Assembly: GCA_963920765.1 (NCBI GenBank)
Contig: OY987246.1
Location: 20,084,868-20,148,867, forward strand
Source: Ulota crispa
Taxonomy: Eukaryota; Streptophyta; Bryopsida; Orthotrichales; Orthotrichaceae
DNA: 64,000 nucleotides
Reading direction: 5' to 3'
The stretch's first letter is position 1; each line of letters begins with the position of its first letter. The notes beneath the pieces are model-generated. The model was given only the letters and a program-made list of their open reading frames with translations, made no database searches and was not told the origin of the DNA. The translations under genes were made by a program, and so were the position numbers. Positions 1-12,925 of the stretch are shown piece after piece.

Positions 1-771
1 ATTCAAAAGTTGTGTTTCCCAAAAGAATTTGGGTAGCTTAGACATCTTTGGAGAATCTTATGCTAAAACTCTCATCAACTTTTGAAATTTGGCAAGTATG
101 TAACTAAAAAAACATAATGTACAATTGTCGAAAAAAAAGAAAAATTGAACTCTCACATCACATTTAGAAGGGAGTCAAACTTTGTTAACTATGTTTGGGT
201 AGTTTCAAGAAAAAAAAAGTTCCTCTATCTTCATGCCCTTTTATCTTTCAATTTATAAATCCAAAACTCTTGAAACTTTTTTTCACATATTCCAAATGAT
301 TGTCTCTAACTTTTAACCATTCAGATTTCAAATGAAAGACTTGTTGCACAAGAGATCATGAAATAATGACTAATGTATTGCCCATTCACTAAACCTCCTT
401 GCATTGCAAAATGATTTAGAATAAGCTAGATTCTATCTTTGCATTTGAAACTTTTCATGAGTGAACCTAACATCATATACTTGTGAATGGTCAAAAAGCT
501 CAAATTTTTGTACAAGCAAAAATTTTACTCTAAGAAGGCTCAAAGTCTGTTGACCTTGTTTTGCAGGAATAAAGAAAAGTTGTTTTTCTCACTTCAAATG
601 TTATAATCTTACAATCTGCGCGATCAAATGGGCTATATTTTTTTGCACATGACACACTTTTGTACGGTTGGAATTGAGAATTAATGTTTATATTTTCAAT
701 TTTGGGCAAGGCACTAAAAGTTGGCAGTTTCTGAGATTTTTTCTCAAAAAACACCCTTGGTCCTTTAGGGG
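1..771. mobile_element. piggyBac-like (TTAA) non-autonomous element, right part
   Basis: The right end reads TCCTTTAGGGG followed by TTAA at 772-775, the shared terminus of the TTAA family in this window. The interior resembles the copy at 21754-23023, for example the stretch around 50-110 against 22270-22330. The left end lies outside the window. No transposase is seen. Confidence 0.7.
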
Positions 772-775
772 TTAA

Positions 776-2067
776 ATGCGACTAGTGTTTTTTTTTTGTG
801 CAACTTTGTTGTTACTGCCAGATATTTGTGGTATTTGTGTATTGCAGTAGTTATTGATGAAAATTACTGTAGTATCAGTAAGAATTTATTTAGTATAAAA
901 TGTCAAGAAATTAGTGTGTGGGCAACCTAAGCGCAATATTGTGTAGCTCTCTCTTCCCTTCCATATTTGAACTGGTGTTGCCGTTTACTAATTTCAGTTG
1001 TCCAGAATTTTTAAAAGCAAGCCATAACTCTCACATTTCAGTGTTTTTGACTGCACTGAAATCTGCTAATACAGAGAAACCGAAAACAACATTCGTTACT
1101 TTGAATGTTCTCAACGCATTCTTTAGCTGTTACAGTAGAACTTGTGTGAAAGCGTATTGTCAAAGTGAATAACCTTCATAAATGTCTAGCAAATTCTTTT
1201 TTGGTCCCAACCAGAAAATAAATGATGTATTGATGTATTGAGGTCAACCTCTATTAGTAGATAAACTCATTCCTAGTTGTAAACATGCAGCTGAAAATTT
1301 CTGTTAAAACATCAACACTGTGTTCATTTGGTAACTATGGAAACAACTTTGAAAGTCACGGCATTTGTAGTTGGGGGAGTATCATTGATTTGAATTCATG
1401 CTTAGTCATGGAGCTTACATATAGAGAGACACAAACTTTGAAGAGAATCAAAGTCTGTGCTCTTATGGAGTAGGATTTAGGTGATGGTTAGTGCGCCTTT
1501 AAATTAGTAGTAAACTATGATTTGGAGCCCCAACATGTCCCAATTCTACAATTATTGGTTCAATTTTTGGAATAAGCTTCGACTCACTTCAATCCTTGAC
1601 ATTAGAGATTATGGTTGAAATCTGGAATAGTACTCTAAAAAGAGATGAGTTGACGAGGCTCCTACGAGAAGAACTAGGTGTACCAAAAAGGTGAAACCAA
1701 CTAATGGCCTTGGGATCATTGTTAAGTTTTGTTAAAATGTAATTATTTACATAGATCTGTTTACTTTTTAATTTTTTTGCATAGTTGACATTGTGGGATG
1801 GATTTGAAACTGAAATCTCAATACCTCGGCTTGGTTTCCTTTCTCTTTCCTTCTCTTTTTGAAAATTTCAAAGCTTGTAATAATGACCTCAACCAAGACA
1901 TAGAAACAAGAGAGAGAAAATGTCCTTTATGTTCTTGTTTTAATGAACGTTTGAGGCCTAAGTGGGTGTATTAGTATAGAAAGTGCGTCTCATTTGAGAG
2001 AAAGAAGTCGCTTTTTTCTCAAAGTCGGTGTTTATTGTATTTTGATGAAATGTGGCCCTCCTTGCAG
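776..2067. other. No gene recognised, upstream of the PIN exons
   Basis: AT-rich DNA between a transposon end and the first recognisable PIN exon. No exon of the PIN N-terminal half was found here, so this is probably a long intron or a truncation boundary. Confidence 0.5.
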
Positions 2068-4906
2068 GTGGGACTTTGGACCTCCCCGAGTTTTGAGGAA
2101 TTCTTTGGATATTGTTGGTAGAATCACTCTTGGACTTACAATGTACAACATAGGTGAACTCTCTGTAGTGTACGCTTTTAGTTGAATTCCGTGCAATCTT
2201 GTAATACTATGAGCCTTCTTTCCTTTAAAGAGCGGTTTGCTGGCTATTTTTACAATTGATTGGTTTAAAAGAGTTGGGTTTAGTTTAAAAAATTCAACTT
2301 AGGAATCAAGTATCAACAAAAAAAAATTCATGTAGTGTTCAATCATTCTTTTGGTATTTACTTTTTGCTCTTTTACAACCCCGCCAAAGTTGGAACATGG
2401 GGTTTTGACTTTTGACTTGGGACTTGTAGAATTGGGGCTTGAGGCATAGTGTAAATGATTTGTTATATTGCATTGGTAAAGGTAATGAGCTTGAGATAAC
2501 AAATGTAAAACTTGACCAAATTGCATTGATAGAGGCAATGAGCTTGAGATAACAAATGCAAAGTTTGACCTATCATTATATAAAATCATGGGTAAGATAA
2601 GAATAAAATAAAATTTAAAAAAAAAAAAACACTTCTTGTTATGCCATATTTATCTAAATTTGAACAATTCAAAATCTAAAATTAGTTTTTTGATGAATTT
2701 TTTGGGAGATATATATGCAAAATATTGAGAGGTTTCTCATGTATTGCTTATGTATTGGGAGATTTTTTGATTTTTTGCATAGTATAGAATTAGATGAAAA
2801 ATCCAAAAAGTCCAAAATTACATGAGTAATTTAAATCTAGATAAATATAATATCATTGCATTTATGGCATCCAATGATTTATTGAAGATGATAATGGTCC
2901 AAACCACCTCCAAAGAAATAAAATGGAGTTTTGATATCTCAATATCTTTGGAGTGCTATGTGGGATTTGGGAAAGCATTATGTTCATCCTTGTTACTTAA
3001 AACTATTGGAAAGTTAACCTCTATAAATACAAAGAAATGAAGTATATACTAGTTTTTTGCACCAATCAAGGTATAGAGTTTCTATTTGTTTAATTTTTGA
3101 TGAGTGACATGAGGTGTGCAAGTTTCATATGTTACAAACTAATTGTGTTTTCTGACATTGATCAAAAATTTGGGTGATTGGTCAGGATTGTTCATGGCAG
3201 GTCAAAAAAAGCTTGTAACTTCTTGGTGGGTTGCATTTTATGGAGCATTTTGCCGTTTTATTATTGGCCCTGCCACAATGGGCATTGTATCCTTGCTGCT
3301 TGGACTGAGGGGTGATATCTTGCGATTTTCAGTTCTTCAGGTATGTTTTGCCTCAGCTAAGAGCATCTCCACCATTACTTGCCAAACCTAATGTGATAAA
3401 AGTTTACATTTATTTTTAAAAAGCCCTTAAAGTATCTAGAAACCTCTAATTTTCCAAAACATAGAAACTAAGTCCATAATGACATGAATACTTCATACCA
3501 ATGTTGAGGAGAATTTTTAGCTTCACTTGATAAAATCCAACATGTCCCACATTCACTGCTTGGTTTGTCATGGGCATGCACCAAATATTCCTATTTTTAT
3601 ACTTTGTTATACAATGCTTAGTTTTTTTTTTGGAAAATTCCTTCTAATAAGAATTTTGGAATATTTGTTGCCATCAGCTTAATTCAATGTTTATTTATGT
3701 TTCAAGATATTGAGATACTCACTTTGGCTGTTTTGTCTTTGGCAGGCAGCATTACCACAAGCAGTTATAAGCTTTGTATTTGCTAAGGATTATGATCTGC
3801 ATACATCCGTCTTTACCACTACGTGAGTATCTCATCTTTTCTAGGCCTTTCAATAATCACATGGACAACCAAAGCAAAAAATAGAGAAACAAACAAAACA
3901 AAAAAAAACATGAAAGTTAAAATATTAAGAAAGTTTTATGTATTGATAGTCATTCACAATGTTGGTGCTTAAAGGGCTGGTGTTGTGAATCCTAAATCTA
4001 TACTAATCCTAGTTTTGAGAGCTTTTTGGAGATTGAATTATGGCAAGACAAAAAAACTTGATGTTGAAAATAGATCCTCTCTAGGGGGTAATGACTTTGA
4101 AATATGTTTAAACATCCCATTTGTAACTAAAATCCCAAGATAAATTCTATTCACTACAAGAAAAATCTTTCCTAAATTATTATTACACAATGACTATAAT
4201 TGAGTCATTTAACAATCACTGTGGACATTTGCAAATGTTGTGGACCAATCATTTATGCATTTTTTTTGTAGTGATTATGTTGTTAATGAATATAAGCTTA
4301 GTCATATTTGTTCAAATGGTGTGTTGCAAAGTGAAAAAAATTGAGTCTACTTCAAGGGTACAAACCTACAAAACTGGGGACTTGGCTACCAAGATGGATT
4401 TCTGTTTTTGCTAGACTCAATGCATGAAGCAATGGATCATTCTAGTAATACCAAAGTTCCCAGAAAAAACAATTATATATAGGCATTTCTAAGTGAATTT
4501 GGATTATGGATGCTTGTAAAGCCATAAATCTTGATTTTCAACCTCTAAAGTCTTAACCAATAAAAATCATGAGAATCTGGTGGGACTTTAAACTTGAGAC
4601 ATAGTGTGAATCGCCTCTTGAATGTGTAGAACATTCATATTCCATTTGAACTACAGTAATAGACTTGTTGAAATTAATCCTAAATTCTAGTCTAAAGTTT
4701 GTCCACAAAAATGGATATATTTAGATTTCCAAGAGCTTCTAACTCTTTTACCCTTTTTGCATTTTCTTATTGAATATTGTTTAGGAGTTCTTTATTTGGG
4801 GGTTCTCTTTTGAATGTTGGACTTGCTTGTGACATGCAGGGTATCACTTCAGACAATAGTTTTCATGCCCATTGTGCTGGCTTACTACTTACTACTTGAG
4901 CTCTAA
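2068..4906 (+). CDS. PIN: PIN-type auxin efflux carrier, C-terminal exons (partial)
   Basis: Four exons encode the C-terminal membrane half of a PIN carrier, which exports auxin from the cell: 2068-2153 (RWDFGPPRVLRNSL...), 3186-3340 (GLFMAGQKKL... CRFIIGPATMG... GLRGDILRFSVLQ), 3746-3822 (AALPQAVISFVFAKDYDLH) and 4840-4906 (ending LAYYLLLEL, stop TAA at 4904). Every junction has GT/AG and phases agree (IG|LFM; VLQ|AALPQ; T|VSLQ). The order matches known PINs: GLFMA, RF-x-GPA, GLRG, AALPQ-x-V-x-FVFAK, YY-x-LL-x-L. The reading frame is open throughout these exons. The protein is quite divergent from the usual PIN (for example AGQKK, CRFIIGPATMG), so it may be a lineage-specific paralogue. The N-terminal exons are not in the window or are lost. 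Whether the gene works cannot be told. Introns contain a 53-bp tandem duplication (2467-2572) and a CACTA MITE (4152-4273). Confidence 0.82.
2467..2572. repeat. 53-bp tandem duplication in a PIN intron
   Basis: Two adjacent similar units, each starting ATTGCATTG and containing AATGAGCTTGAGATAACAAA. Confidence 0.75.
4152..4273. mobile_element. CACTA-superfamily MITE in the last PIN intron
   Basis: 122 bp with ends CACTACAAGAAAA and TTTTTGTAGTG, the classic plant En/Spm terminus, flanked by the 3-bp duplication ATT (4149-4151 and 4274-4276). Too short to code. Confidence 0.85.
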
Positions 4907-5289
4907 ACAAATATGCAAACTCAACATTCAAATGGCCATAAGCGGCCTTGTCTATCCAAATAGACAAAGTAACTTGAGGAAATCACATTCATGAAGACGC
5001 CCAAATTGGGTCTCTTGTTTAGATCAACAGTGTTCAGTAGATGATGTGGAACTTTCATTTGTTCGATTCCATTTTTATTTTTTGGACCATAACATACAAT
5101 GTTCTTCATTCAATTTATTGATATAGATTTTGGTCTCATTAGAGGTGTATGTTATATTTAACCATTTATGAACTGCTCATATAATTCTAGCTTTGTGTGC
5201 AAAACATAGGGAGATCTCTCGATGGACAAAATGTCCAAATGTTTTGCGTAGATATCCTAGATTTATGCATAAATCTCTTAATTTTTTTG
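4907..5289. other. PIN 3' flank, nothing recognised
   Basis: AT-rich DNA after the PIN stop codon. Similarity to duplicon 2 begins at its right edge. Confidence 0.4.
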
Positions 5290-5878
5290 GAAAAATATTT
5301 CAACATTTTGCAAATGATGTATAAAAAGTAGCAAGAGACCTACCAACTGTTTTGCACACATATTATTCATTTTGGGCTTTCTATAGTTCATAACTAAAGA
5401 AACACCACACAAGCAATTGAAGTGATTGTATTGAAGTCATTACAAATATACAATGCACATGCATTTTAAATATTGTTTCCTTTTCAGTATATTTGAAACT
5501 TTGCACATGCCATTGTTTGCAAGCACATCCATTAAATTAGTAAACATTCAACAAGTGCAATGCTAAAGACCAATCTCTATTCCATAAATTGCTTTCTATG
5601 GTTAGTAGCAACTATGTCATTGACCTTCTTTGCATCGTCTTTGCGTATGAATTGCATTAAAAACATGAAACATTCATCAAAAGTCCAATAAGCTTCTATC
5701 TAATCTTAAAACTTGGAAGAAATTCAATTTAATTTGATATTTTTGTCTTTCATAGGCAAAAGATGTCAGTGTAGAGAAACGTGCATAGGAGTAAGCTATG
5801 ATTTATTATAAAACACAAGGAGTGGACTTCATTGCAAAGTGATGCAAAAATTAGTTGTCTTTTGTTACTTAGAGGATG

Positions 5879-5999
5879 TCAACCCCATATTCGATCAATA
5901 TGGAGTGGTCAGTTATATATGGAGTGTATTTGGACCAACACAATGTCTAGATACACTCCATATGTAGCTGACAACTCCATATTGATTGAATATGGGGTT
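5879..5999. mobile_element. Short palindromic MITE, 3-bp target duplication ATG
   Basis: 121 bp with inverted ends (AACCCCATATTC / GAATATGGGGTT), flanked by ATG (5876-5878, 6000-6002). Duplicon 2 has the uninterrupted site GGATGAGTAAAG near 20360. Confidence 0.8.
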
Positions 6000-6045
6000 A
6001 TGAGTAAAGCAAAACCTTCTTTTGTGCCATTTATGTTTAAATCAA

Positions 6046-6447
6046 GGGAATTGTTATATGCACACCGGGGGTTGATATTTGCACACCTCCCCAAGGTAAA
6101 TTTTAGATTTCTATTGTCATAAAGTTGAATTTGAGAATTTTGAATTCAAATTTGGATTTGGAGACCATGATTTAATCCAGAACCATAAAAAAAAGTTGCA
6201 ATGCAACAATATCCAATGAAGAAGTTTAGCTAGGGAGAGTGTGTTACTTTTACTATTGTTTTAAAAAAAAGATAAACTTTTTCATTGGATGTTGTTGAAT
6301 TGCAATTTTTTAATGGTTCTAGACTAAATCATGGTCTCTAAGTCCAATTCTAAATTCAAATTTCTCAAATTCAGCTTTTTGATGGTAGAAATCTAAAATT
6401 ACCCCGGGGTGTGCTATCAACCCCCTAGTGTGCATATATTAATTCCC
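6046..6447. mobile_element. hAT-like foldback MITE
   Basis: 402 bp, almost entirely an inverted repeat with ends GGGAATTG / TTAATTCCC and an 8-bp target duplication TAAATCAA (6038-6045, 6448-6455). Duplicon 2 keeps an empty site near 20395. A close relative forms the centre of the palindrome at 14372-14766. Confidence 0.82.
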
Positions 6448-6626
6448 TAAATCAATCCTTTAGTTGTTTATATCAAATTCAATCAGTCCAAATCCTCCGC
6501 GCTCTAATTACCACAAAACAACAAAATATGTAGAGTTTTTCTCACCTTTCTTTTATGAGGGAGATTCCACAACCAACGGATAGTAGAATTCCTGCATGGA
6601 AATCTTTTTCAATGGCAAAACAATAA

Positions 6627-7382
6627 GGGGCTCCAAACATAAAGTTTGATCTACAAGTTTCTCACCTCACAAGGTCCCACCTCACTCGTGAATTATTTTT
6701 GTTCACTTGCATGCCCAAAGTCTCAGACACTTGTGAGTTTGCGGTTAGGGTTTTGTGCACAAGTCGGGGTTAGAGTGTTTGTGACACCCTTGAGGATGAG
6801 TTGTGCCAAAGTGAGTTTTTGAAATTCATTCCTAACAAAAATCATGTTGGGAGTGAATTCTAGAGGTGACTCACCTTGCTGTTCACTAGTGAATTCACTT
6901 AGGTGTATTGCAACATGAGTCACCTGAAAAAATTAATGTTTGAGGCTCCTAATATGGGGTTTCAAACATAGAATCTAGCCTACAAGTTTCTCACCTCACA
7001 AGAATTCAGGTCACTAGTGAATTATTTTGTTCACTCATATGCCCGAAGTCTCCCTATGAGTTTGCGTGAGTTTGCGCTTAGGGTTTAGCTTTTGCAACAA
7101 CAATGCTGCACAAATACGACCAACACAAGCACAAGCAATGCAAGTACAAGGAGTAGGGCAAGAGTGGAGCACAATGGATGGGTGGCGACCTCCATCCGCA
7201 TTCACACTTGTATCTAAACTACTACTCACCAAAACCACAAAGGTGGGATTTCTGAAATTTACTCTTAAGGTGGATCATGTTAGAAGTGAATTTCAGAGGT
7301 GAGTCACCTCCCTATTCATTAATGAATCCACTGAGGTGAAAGACAACATGAGCCACCTAAAAAAATTGATGTTTGAAACCCC
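6627..7382. mobile_element. Two adjoining PIF/Harbinger-like MITEs
   Basis: The block is absent from duplicons 2 and 3 and is flanked by TAA (6624-6626, 7383-7385). It holds two related copies, 6627-6949 and about 6956-7382, each with GGGG-C/T-TYCAAAC type ends. A third relative lies at 54070-54500. Both contain short fragments of raised GC that do not read as a known gene. Confidence 0.65.
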
Positions 7383-7765
7383 TAATTATTGATGGAAGGA
7401 TTGTAGACAGCATAGTAGGATCTGGTCATGCATGATATCCCTGGCTAGTGAAAGGGACAGAAACCGGTGGCTCGAGAAAGTCAGAAGGTTCTTTGATCCT
7501 CAGTTGTATGTTCCAACTTACGCTATACATAAGGTAAGAGCTTACACAATGCAGCCCAAAATGTGTCGAACTTTCACAAAACAAAGGACTTAGTTACCTT
7601 CCCTTCAAGAAAGATAAGTACCTCTGCAAAGATGAGGTTAGTACAGTACCAAAATAGATACTGGCACCGACTCTTTTATCAAAAACGTATTCTGGCACAT
7701 GATTGAAAATGACAACTCCCTGACCCGTGCCTTCCATTGGAATGGACACCTAAAAGTTCACCGTC

Positions 7766-7882
7766 AACGCCATATTCATTAAATTGGGAATTTTGTAACA
7801 TTTTGAGTAAGGTGACCACCTTGAACCGAAGGTAAAGTACACCTTCGGAATCTCGTTTTCCCAATTTAATGAATATGGCATT
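7766..7882. mobile_element. 4-bp-TSD MITE family, short copy
   Basis: 117 bp, ends AACGCCATATTCATTAAATT and its complement. Flanks are CCGTC on both sides (5 bp, one more than in other copies). Confidence 0.8.
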
Positions 7883-8530
7883 CCGTCTCATTCGGGTGCA
7901 ACCTGTTCGTCCAGTTTGAAGGGCGACAAGTTTGTTAGTGCACATATCTGCAGCGTCCAAACTTGTTCCTCCACGATACTTCACAGAGAAACTGTGAACT
8001 CTGCTAGAAAGTGTGCAAGAATTACGACAATCAGTTTCTCAAAATCCACCATGGTATTACACATAATAAGTGATCAAATTGACAAACCAGAGTTGTAGCA
8101 GAAACAAAGCACGTCCTTTTTCCCGATTTCAAATTTCGTACAACATTGCTTGGAACCATGTCAATCTCTAGGCACCTCAGCCTGAAAATGCAAGCAAAGC
8201 AAGAGCCCTACAGATCAGAAAAATTCGGGTGGATTGAAATAAAAGTACTCGCCAAACGTTAACATTTTCTGCAAAGCTAGCTCATAAAACCCATAATTAC
8301 CCTTCTACCCAGCGTTTGCAACTCCGAACATTCTCCCTCGCACGAGAGATACTCTCTACTCCGTTGTTTTGTGAGAAAGAGTTGGTTCCAAATATCTGGT
8401 ACCCAACCACATTTATTCAGGAAATCTGAAGGACCGGATCACTTAAGATACTCCAGCAAAAACTCCCACAATAAACTGCAAGCGTGACGCTCGTACCGGA
8501 GGTGCAATTCCAAGCGGAGAGACGACGTCT

Positions 8531-11500
8531 TCACATCCTCCGTGATGCCTTGGCCATGACGAACAAGCCCAGCGCTGCCGAAGCGGTGGCAATGCTGCCG
8601 CCATGCTTGCCGCCAAACGCCGCCACGTCCACCGCTGCATCCAGCCAGTTGTCAGCGCGACGTAGACATCCTTCCCCAGAACGGAGTACAGCATTCGCAT
8701 CGGCAATAGAAACGCTTGATAAGCCCATGGCAGCCATTGCACTAAGCCCAGCGTCTCAAACACGCCGTCCAGAAACCACTCGCTGTGCGTGGACGCCACG
8801 ACGCCGTTCACGATAATGGTGCCTCCCATTGTGAAGGGATTGTAGAGCCCTTGCTTGTGCACTTCAGAAATTCCGATCACCTCCACCGCCACTGATCCAT
8901 CAGCCCACATTCTGTCGCCCACGATCACGTCCTGAGCGCGCTTGTAAGTGAGCGTACCTGCCGAACCTGCAGCCCAAGTAAAAGCATGTTCAAGTGGTGA
9001 GCAATGCAATGTTCTCTTAAAAGACACGCGTGAACGCTCCTACAAAATATTAGGCAAAGCACGAAGAGAAAGAGTCATGGCGAATTCTGATTCTAATGTA
9101 CAGTAAAGTGAGCTGCAGGACCAAGTGAACTCTTTTGAAAAAGAGTTCGGGATATGTTATTCTTTTCGGTAAGGTTTACAGGTGCTTTGCAGGACAGATG
9201 AAACCTCAAACACACTATACATGTAAAGACGACAAGAATTGTTTCAGTTCACGTTGCTGTTATTTCAATTTTACAATGCAATTGAGGTTTCGCAGATACT
9301 AGAACCTCATAATAGGTAAATTGGGCCAAAGTGGACATTTTGGGACTTCTGGTCACCGCAAACCGAGCTCCAGCATTTTTTTGTAGGAATTTCTGAGGGA
9401 AAAAATCTTAGTGGCTTAGATTGAATCTGATACTTTTGAATATGGTTTGAGGTAACTATCTGGGTTTGAGGTGGAGTACAAAATGGTACCTTTGTTTTTC
9501 CCAATTTACCGAATATGACGTTCTAGGCAAACCGCGTTACAGAGGTGGTGGTGGACAAGATATTGGCATACCTGCTGAGACGGGGACGAAGTGGAGAGCT
9601 GTCAGCTCAAGCATCCTGCTCTCGGCTGCACGGTCTGACACGTCGCCAGCTACTGGTTTCACTGTGAATTGAACAAAGTTCGCAGAAGCCACAGCATCAC
9701 GATGTCCGAAGGCAAACACGTCCTCGTATACAAGGCTTCCATCAAGGCCTCTCACAGCTACCTGCACGTTAATTGTGCACAACATTACGTCTTAAAAACA
9801 TTGCACAAACATTTTATCAATGACAAATGTGGAACTAGGCGCATCCCACATCAGACTCGATCGTCGGCAGGTTTGGTATCGGTTCAGATTGAGTGGTCTT
9901 AAGTATGCAAAGGTTGGTTAACTAGTATTTGGGTTCAGAACTCCACTTTCCCTGTCCAATTTCAACGCTCTATTTTGAAGAGAGTAGGCACTTAGGACAT
10001 GCGACATGGTACAATCATAGTTTGAACCGCCCCTCGGCTTTCCAGAACTTGTAGAAATTTGAGCACGGTCAGAAAACACTAGCAGATTCATAGACGAGGT
10101 GCAGCAGCACTGACCTTGTCACCCAACATTAAATCGAACATCCGCTTCACTCCACCGCTTGCAAGAGAGATTGTGGCATCACCTGCACGCATTTTTGGCA
10201 GATATAATTGGTAAGAATATAATCAAAACCAGCAGAATGTATATCATAAAAGCATTTTACTGGCTGTGACAAATACTAAAACCAAATTTACAGTGATGGG
10301 ATTGACTCAAACTTTATTTCAGACGCTGCAATGGATTGGGTATTGAAATGGTAAAACAGGGTTAGAAATGGACCTGGGAAGCATCCATCGTTTGCACACG
10401 CTCCACACAAGCATTGTTCATAATCACCCGTGCATGCAGTCCCACAGGTTCCACAGTTGAATAAATCACTGTTCAAATCGACATCAGTTCCATTGCACGT
10501 CATTATTTTCGTGCCGCAGAAGAGACTCAAACAACCCCCGCCGCTACACTGGGTTCGGTTCTGGGTTGCGCAAACGTTCCCGCAGCTGCCGCAGTTGTTA
10601 AGATCCTGATTCAAATTAAGGCATTCGCCATTGCAGATGCCATAGCGGGTTTGGGTACTCAAATCCACGCACCGGCCTGCGCACTTGGTGAACCCGGAGT
10701 TGCAAGCCAAGTCACACTGGCCAGCAACGCACACAATCGTGCCGTTCTGTCCTCCGGACAGGCCTCCGGTGCACACTGTCCCACAGCTTCCACAGTTGGA
10801 GACATCGGCAGCCACGTCAACACACTTGCCACTGCACTTGGCGGTGCCAGCTTGGCACTTCAGGTCACACTTGCCACCGACGCGCACAGCCACAGTGCCG
10901 TTCCCTCCCCCAGGGCACACAGTCCCACAGCTCCCACAGTTGCTCACATCGCTTGCTAGCTTTACGCACGCCTTGTTGCATTGCTTGTACCCGTACTTGC
11001 ACTCCTTGCAAGCGCCTTGCACACAGAAAGCCACAAAGATGGCAGGGGCCGGGCAAACGTGCTTGCACTCTCCGCAGTTGTTCTTATCCGATAGAAAGTT
11101 GACCTCGCAGCGGTTGTGAGTCTTGCCATACCAGTCGCACCACCCGTGCTTCTCGTCGCACGCGAACGAGCACTTGCCCTTCTTGCGCTCGTGGTGTGCG
11201 GTCCGCCCTCGCACTTCGCCTCGCACTCGCCGCAGTTGAATGTGTCGCTCCACACATTCGTCTTGCATTTGCGGTCCTTGCTGCATGTCGCCCACCCCGG
11301 CGAACACTTCGACGCCCCTGCAACACTTGCACGTGCAATCAGCTCAGATCTATACCGTTCCAATTTGTGGACTATTCCACAACTCTAGGAATGAAGTCTC
11401 ATCAGTTTGCAGCAACCACCATTTCACACATTCTCTATGCATGTCTACGTTGCTAGCGAGAGCTTTGCACAATCGCCTCGTATCCAAACGTCAGGGAATC

Positions 11501-11676
11501 GTTGTAGCTGTGCTGGGACTCTCTCGTTCGGACCGCTCAGACATCCATGGCAACAGCTCGACACACACCAGTTTGGGACACAGGAGCGGGTGCAGAAGAG
11601 ATTGCTTACCAACGTCAGCTGTTACTATGGCGCTGATTACGAGCACAACCACGAGCGAGATGAGACGAGAGGCCAT
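8531..11676 (-). pseudogene. STIG1-Hog gene A, damaged copy
   Basis: Same five-exon plan as gene B: exon 1 11610-11676 (signal peptide MASRLISLVVVLVISAIVTA), exon 2 10374-11317 (STIG1-like Cys modules), exon 3 10115-10182, exon 4 9572-9761, exon 5 8531-8966. Splice sites are kept. Compared with gene B, exon 2 has a 4-base deletion near 11195 just after the GGPHTTS residues, and exon 5 has a 1-base deletion near 8655 after KDVYVAL, so neither exon reads through in one frame. The Hint signature residues are still present (GCFPGD, LTALHFVPVS, GLYNPFTMGGTII). Exon 4 keeps four residues (PVAG region) missing from gene B. A 220-bp MITE (9303-9522) sits in intron 4. Probably a recent pseudogene; assembly errors are a weaker alternative. 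Confidence 0.85.
9303..9522. mobile_element. 4-bp-TSD MITE in intron 4 of gene A
   Basis: 220 bp with ends AACCTCATAATAGGTAAA / TTTACCGAATATGACGTT and target duplication CTAG (9299-9302, 9523-9526). Genes B and C have no insertion at the matching sites near 25765 and 40090. Confidence 0.92.
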
Positions 11677-12664
11677 GGTGACAGACGCCGGTGGAATGCA
11701 GTCTGTGTCTGACGTTCGTCACTCGCCCTCGACAAGAATGGCGCTTGCTTGCTTGCAGCTCTGTTTTGAGATCTGGCGTGGGTGCTGTTCTTGTACACCT
11801 GGTATGCAATTCAGAATTGGGGTGGGGCTGGCTGGCTACAGTAAACTCAGGGTTTTTTCTTACAGCGAATTTTTCCCAAAATCTTACCTATCTATGGGCT
11901 TAGTTTACTGCACATATGTCGATGTGTGGCCAAGGTGGAAAAGCTCAGGCTTTTTTCTAAATAAGGGTAATAGTTATAATAATTTGTTCCTATTTTTTTT
12001 GGTTCAATTGTACCCTCTCCCAACTGAGTCCCAAGTCCTCAGACTAACGCAGCATCTTTGAATCCAAACATGAACTGAAAATTCTCAAATTGAATCTCTT
12101 AAGGTTGTACGCTCATAAACCGTTCGCACATTTTGAACCGTTCAATAGCTTGTTGCATTGTGAAATGGTGCAGTGGTGGTTCTTACATTGGCCTCTTACA
12201 ACTCATTGAATGCAAGAAGAAAAGGTATTTTTAATTGCTAGAGCCAAATGAATTATTCTCCTTGCTTCCTTAAATCTCTTCACAACTTGCAAGTGAACGG
12301 TTCTTGGAAAGTTTAAGGTTATTAATAGATACCTATGACACATGCACTTCAAAAATTCATAAGTAACTCAAAAATGCTTCAAAAAATAAGAAACAGTTTG
12401 TGTTACATTTTGCATCTATTTGTCTTTGTCTGAAAAACAAACTAAAAATCCTCCCATCCACGGAAAACCATGAAAAAGAGGGATGAGCCTTTAGATGGGA
12501 GGTTTTTGAGCGTACTACCTTAATGGTAAATATCTAAAATCTCACATTTTGTAGTGGATGAAATTGAAACATCGCTTTTCCACCCTAGCCCCAAATCAAC
12601 ATATGTGTAGTAAACTGAGGTAAATTGAGCCCTGAATTTGTCACATGCAACTATTATTACAATT
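11677..12664. other. Upstream flank of gene A, no gene recognised
   Basis: The first 130 bases match the promoter-side flanks of genes B and C. No TATA box as good as that of gene C is seen. The rest is AT-rich with no recognised feature. Confidence 0.4.
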
Positions 12665-12921
12665 AACACCATATTCATTAAATTGGGAATTTGCGATTCC
12701 CAAACTGAACTTCACCTTAAACCCAAAAGGTTAACTTAAACCAAATTCAAAGCTATCAAATTCAGTTTGACCCACTAAGATTTTTTCCCTCGCAAATTCC
12801 TCCTCTCAGGTGAGGCCATGTGTACCCAAAACAACACTGCAAACACTGTTTTAGGGGATCAACTAAAACCTTCAAAAGTCCCAAATTGTCTAAAAATTCC
12901 CAATTTAATGAATATGGTGTT
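12665..12921. mobile_element. 4-bp-TSD MITE family, 257-bp copy
   Basis: Ends AACACCATATTCATTAAATT and complement; target duplication AATT (12661-12664, 12922-12925). Confidence 0.9.
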
Positions 12922-12925
12922 AATT

